Assembly (NCBI RefSeq): GCF_023522835.1
Contig: NZ_JALCZU010000006.1
Location: 1 to 64,000 of the forward strand
DNA: 64,000 nt
Reading direction: 5' to 3'
From: Oceanobacillus saliphilus
GTDB taxonomy: Bacteria; Bacillota; Bacilli; Bacillales; Amphibacillaceae
Shown here: piece after piece, positions 63,086 to 64,000 of the stretch
Layout: each line of letters starts with the position of its first letter
How positions within the stretch are numbered: the first letter of the stretch is position 1
Notes under the pieces: generated by a model
What the model was told of the DNA's origin: nothing
Databases searched by the model: none
What the model saw: only the letters and a program-made list of their open reading frames with translations
Translations under genes and position numbers: made by a program

Positions 63086-63526
63086 TTATTCATTGGAAAA
63101 AGCGTTGGCTACTCCAAGTTCATTTTTTAAATAGATTCGAATGTTTTGGCTGAACTTACCTAACATTTCTTCTTTATCCCTCATTATCTCAATTAACATG
63201 GAATGGTTAATATCTGTATAGTCATTAACGAGCATCCTGCGAAGACCGATGACAGACTTGTATCCCTGTTCTTCTTCTTCTGCTGGCAGCACTTTCTCAT
63301 CAATCAATATATCGATAATATCATTGTAACTTCCTGGATCACGCATAATAAACCCATCAATCATCATATTACCGACATCAAGGATAGATTCAATTAGGAC
63401 ATGAACCATTCGCTCTAGACCAAATTTTTCGATTTTACTACTAAATGATTGCTTTTTTATTTCCAGAAGGATTTCTTCCATATATATAAGTGTTTGCTCA
63501 ATTTTACTTTGATCCACAAAATACAT
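63086..63526 (-). CDS. yutE: HepT-like DUF86 protein (YutE)
   Basis: 146 residues, all-helical, with ERMVHVLIESILDVGNMMIDGFIMRDPGSYNDIIDIL and LRRMLVNDYTDI. It matches DUF86/HepT-like proteins. HepT toxins have R-x4-H-x-Y; here the corresponding segment is RRMLVNDY, where Asn replaces His, and no MNT nucleotidyltransferase gene is adjacent. An active toxin is therefore unlikely. It is 12 nt upstream of the SufR-like gene, probably in one operon. Confidence 0.83.
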   Translation of the reverse strand: MYFVDQSKIEQTLIYMEEILLEIKKQSFSSKIEKFGLERMVHVLIESILDVGNMMIDGFIMRDPGSYNDIIDILIDEKVLPAEEEEQGYKSVIGLRRMLVNDYTDINHSMLIEIMRDKEEMLGKFSQNIRIYLKNELGVANAFSNE

Positions 63527-63635
63527 TCATAATACCTCCATAACTGACTATAATTTTATCATATCATATTCTTTATGAATATAAGTTAAAACATGATATA
63601 TTTAATAAAATGATCTTTATAATGAGGGAAAGCAA

Positions 63636-64000
63636 ATGGAAGAAAAATCAATCATCGATATGGATGCAACGGCTTTAGCTAGTTCCATCCAAAATCATGA
63701 CATGACCAGTGTCGAAGCTGTTACAGCTTTCATCAAACATATACTAGAAAACAATCCAGAAATTAACGCCATGGTGGAAGATCGGTTTGAGAAAGCTCTG
63801 GAAGAAGCAACGGAAATGGATTCTATGCTTGAAAGGAATGAGATTAAAGGACCTTTGCACGGTGTTCCAATCAGCATAAAAGAATCGGTGCATGTTGCAG
63901 ATATGAAGACAACAGGTGGACTGGAACACCGGCAGGATTTGATTTCCAAGGACGATGCCGAGATTGTCACACGTTTAAAAAATGCAGGAGCCATTATTTT
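63636..64000 (+). CDS. Amidase signature family protein, 5' part only
   Basis: The gene starts at an ATG preceded by GAGGG and is still open at the window end, so only about 121 residues are seen. INAMVEDRFEKALEEATEMD, then GPLHGVPISIKESVHVADMKTTGG is the N-terminal amidase-signature pattern, in which the catalytic Lys is in PISIKES. The Ser-Ser residues of the triad lie beyond the window. Family is clear; substrate is not, and GatA is possible but less likely without gatCB context. Confidence 0.85.
   Translation, partial: MEEKSIIDMDATALASSIQNHDMTSVEAVTAFIKHILENNPEINAMVEDRFEKALEEATEMDSMLERNEIKGPLHGVPISIKESVHVADMKTTGGLEHRQDLISKDDAEIVTRLKNAGAII

Noticed and set aside
1-64000. tRNA, rRNA, insertion sequences, integrases, phage genes
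   Set aside because: I looked for these by eye and saw no transposase, integrase or phage protein and no rRNA or obvious tRNA gene; a covariance-model scan would be needed to exclude a tRNA fully.

Overview
The window looks like a chromosomal segment of a low-GC, spore-forming Bacillaceae bacterium, probably a halotolerant Oceanobacillus/Virgibacillus-like genus. This is inferred from AT-rich sequence, Shine-Dalgarno sites of AGGAGG type, frequent TTG/GTG starts, T-box, S-box and FMN riboswitches, spore-related genes (YutH, KapB, YuiC) and gene order matching two Bacillus subtilis neighbourhoods. No rRNA, tRNA, insertion sequence, prophage or CRISPR locus was seen.

Layout. 1-5 kb: rhodanese (ytwF), a secreted protein, leuS under a leucine T-box, and the tRNA-modifying methyltransferase mnmM. 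5-10 kb: an accessory stretch with three small VOC proteins, DUF1992, DUF2332, an acetyltransferase, and a PadR/HAAS pair behind three palindromes. 10-21 kb: ytpB, ytoA, a zinc-ribbon trypsin-like protease with a remarkable acidic/aromatic tail, metK under an S-box, pckA with a CcpN-type site, the ytlACD ABC transporter and ytkD. 21-24 kb: two unrecognised small genes, the first 52-bp palindrome array and a CmpX-like channel. 24-32 kb: menaquinone genes menF-D-H-B, menE beyond a terminator, menA divergent, and a zinc-less DksA-like protein. 32-38 kb: riboflavin importer ribU under an FMN riboswitch, and bacillopeptidase F. 38-48 kb: M42 peptidase, thioredoxin-like protein, the second 52-bp array, K+ channel yugO, yugI, pgi, an ECF sigma/anti-sigma pair, patB and sodC. 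48-64 kb: kapB without kinB, ptsH, deoD, the yuiD/C/B-yumB-yumC block, Fe-S assembly genes (yutM, yutI), dapF, yuzD, a hydroxyacid dehydrogenase, yutH, yutG, a kinase-like protein, yutF, a SufR-like regulator, a HepT-like protein and the start of an amidase cut by the window edge.

How they work together. Most genes are core metabolism: menaquinone synthesis with type II NADH dehydrogenase (YumB) serves respiration; pckA, pgi and ptsH serve carbon flow; metK, leuS and ribU each carry their own ligand-sensing leader. The main unexplained structures are non-coding. Two arrays 18 kb apart share a palindrome with 10-bp arms and a 52-bp period but have different linkers. A separate family of about 80-bp intergenic elements occurs at least six times, always in the same orientation, with a hairpin whose arms co-vary.
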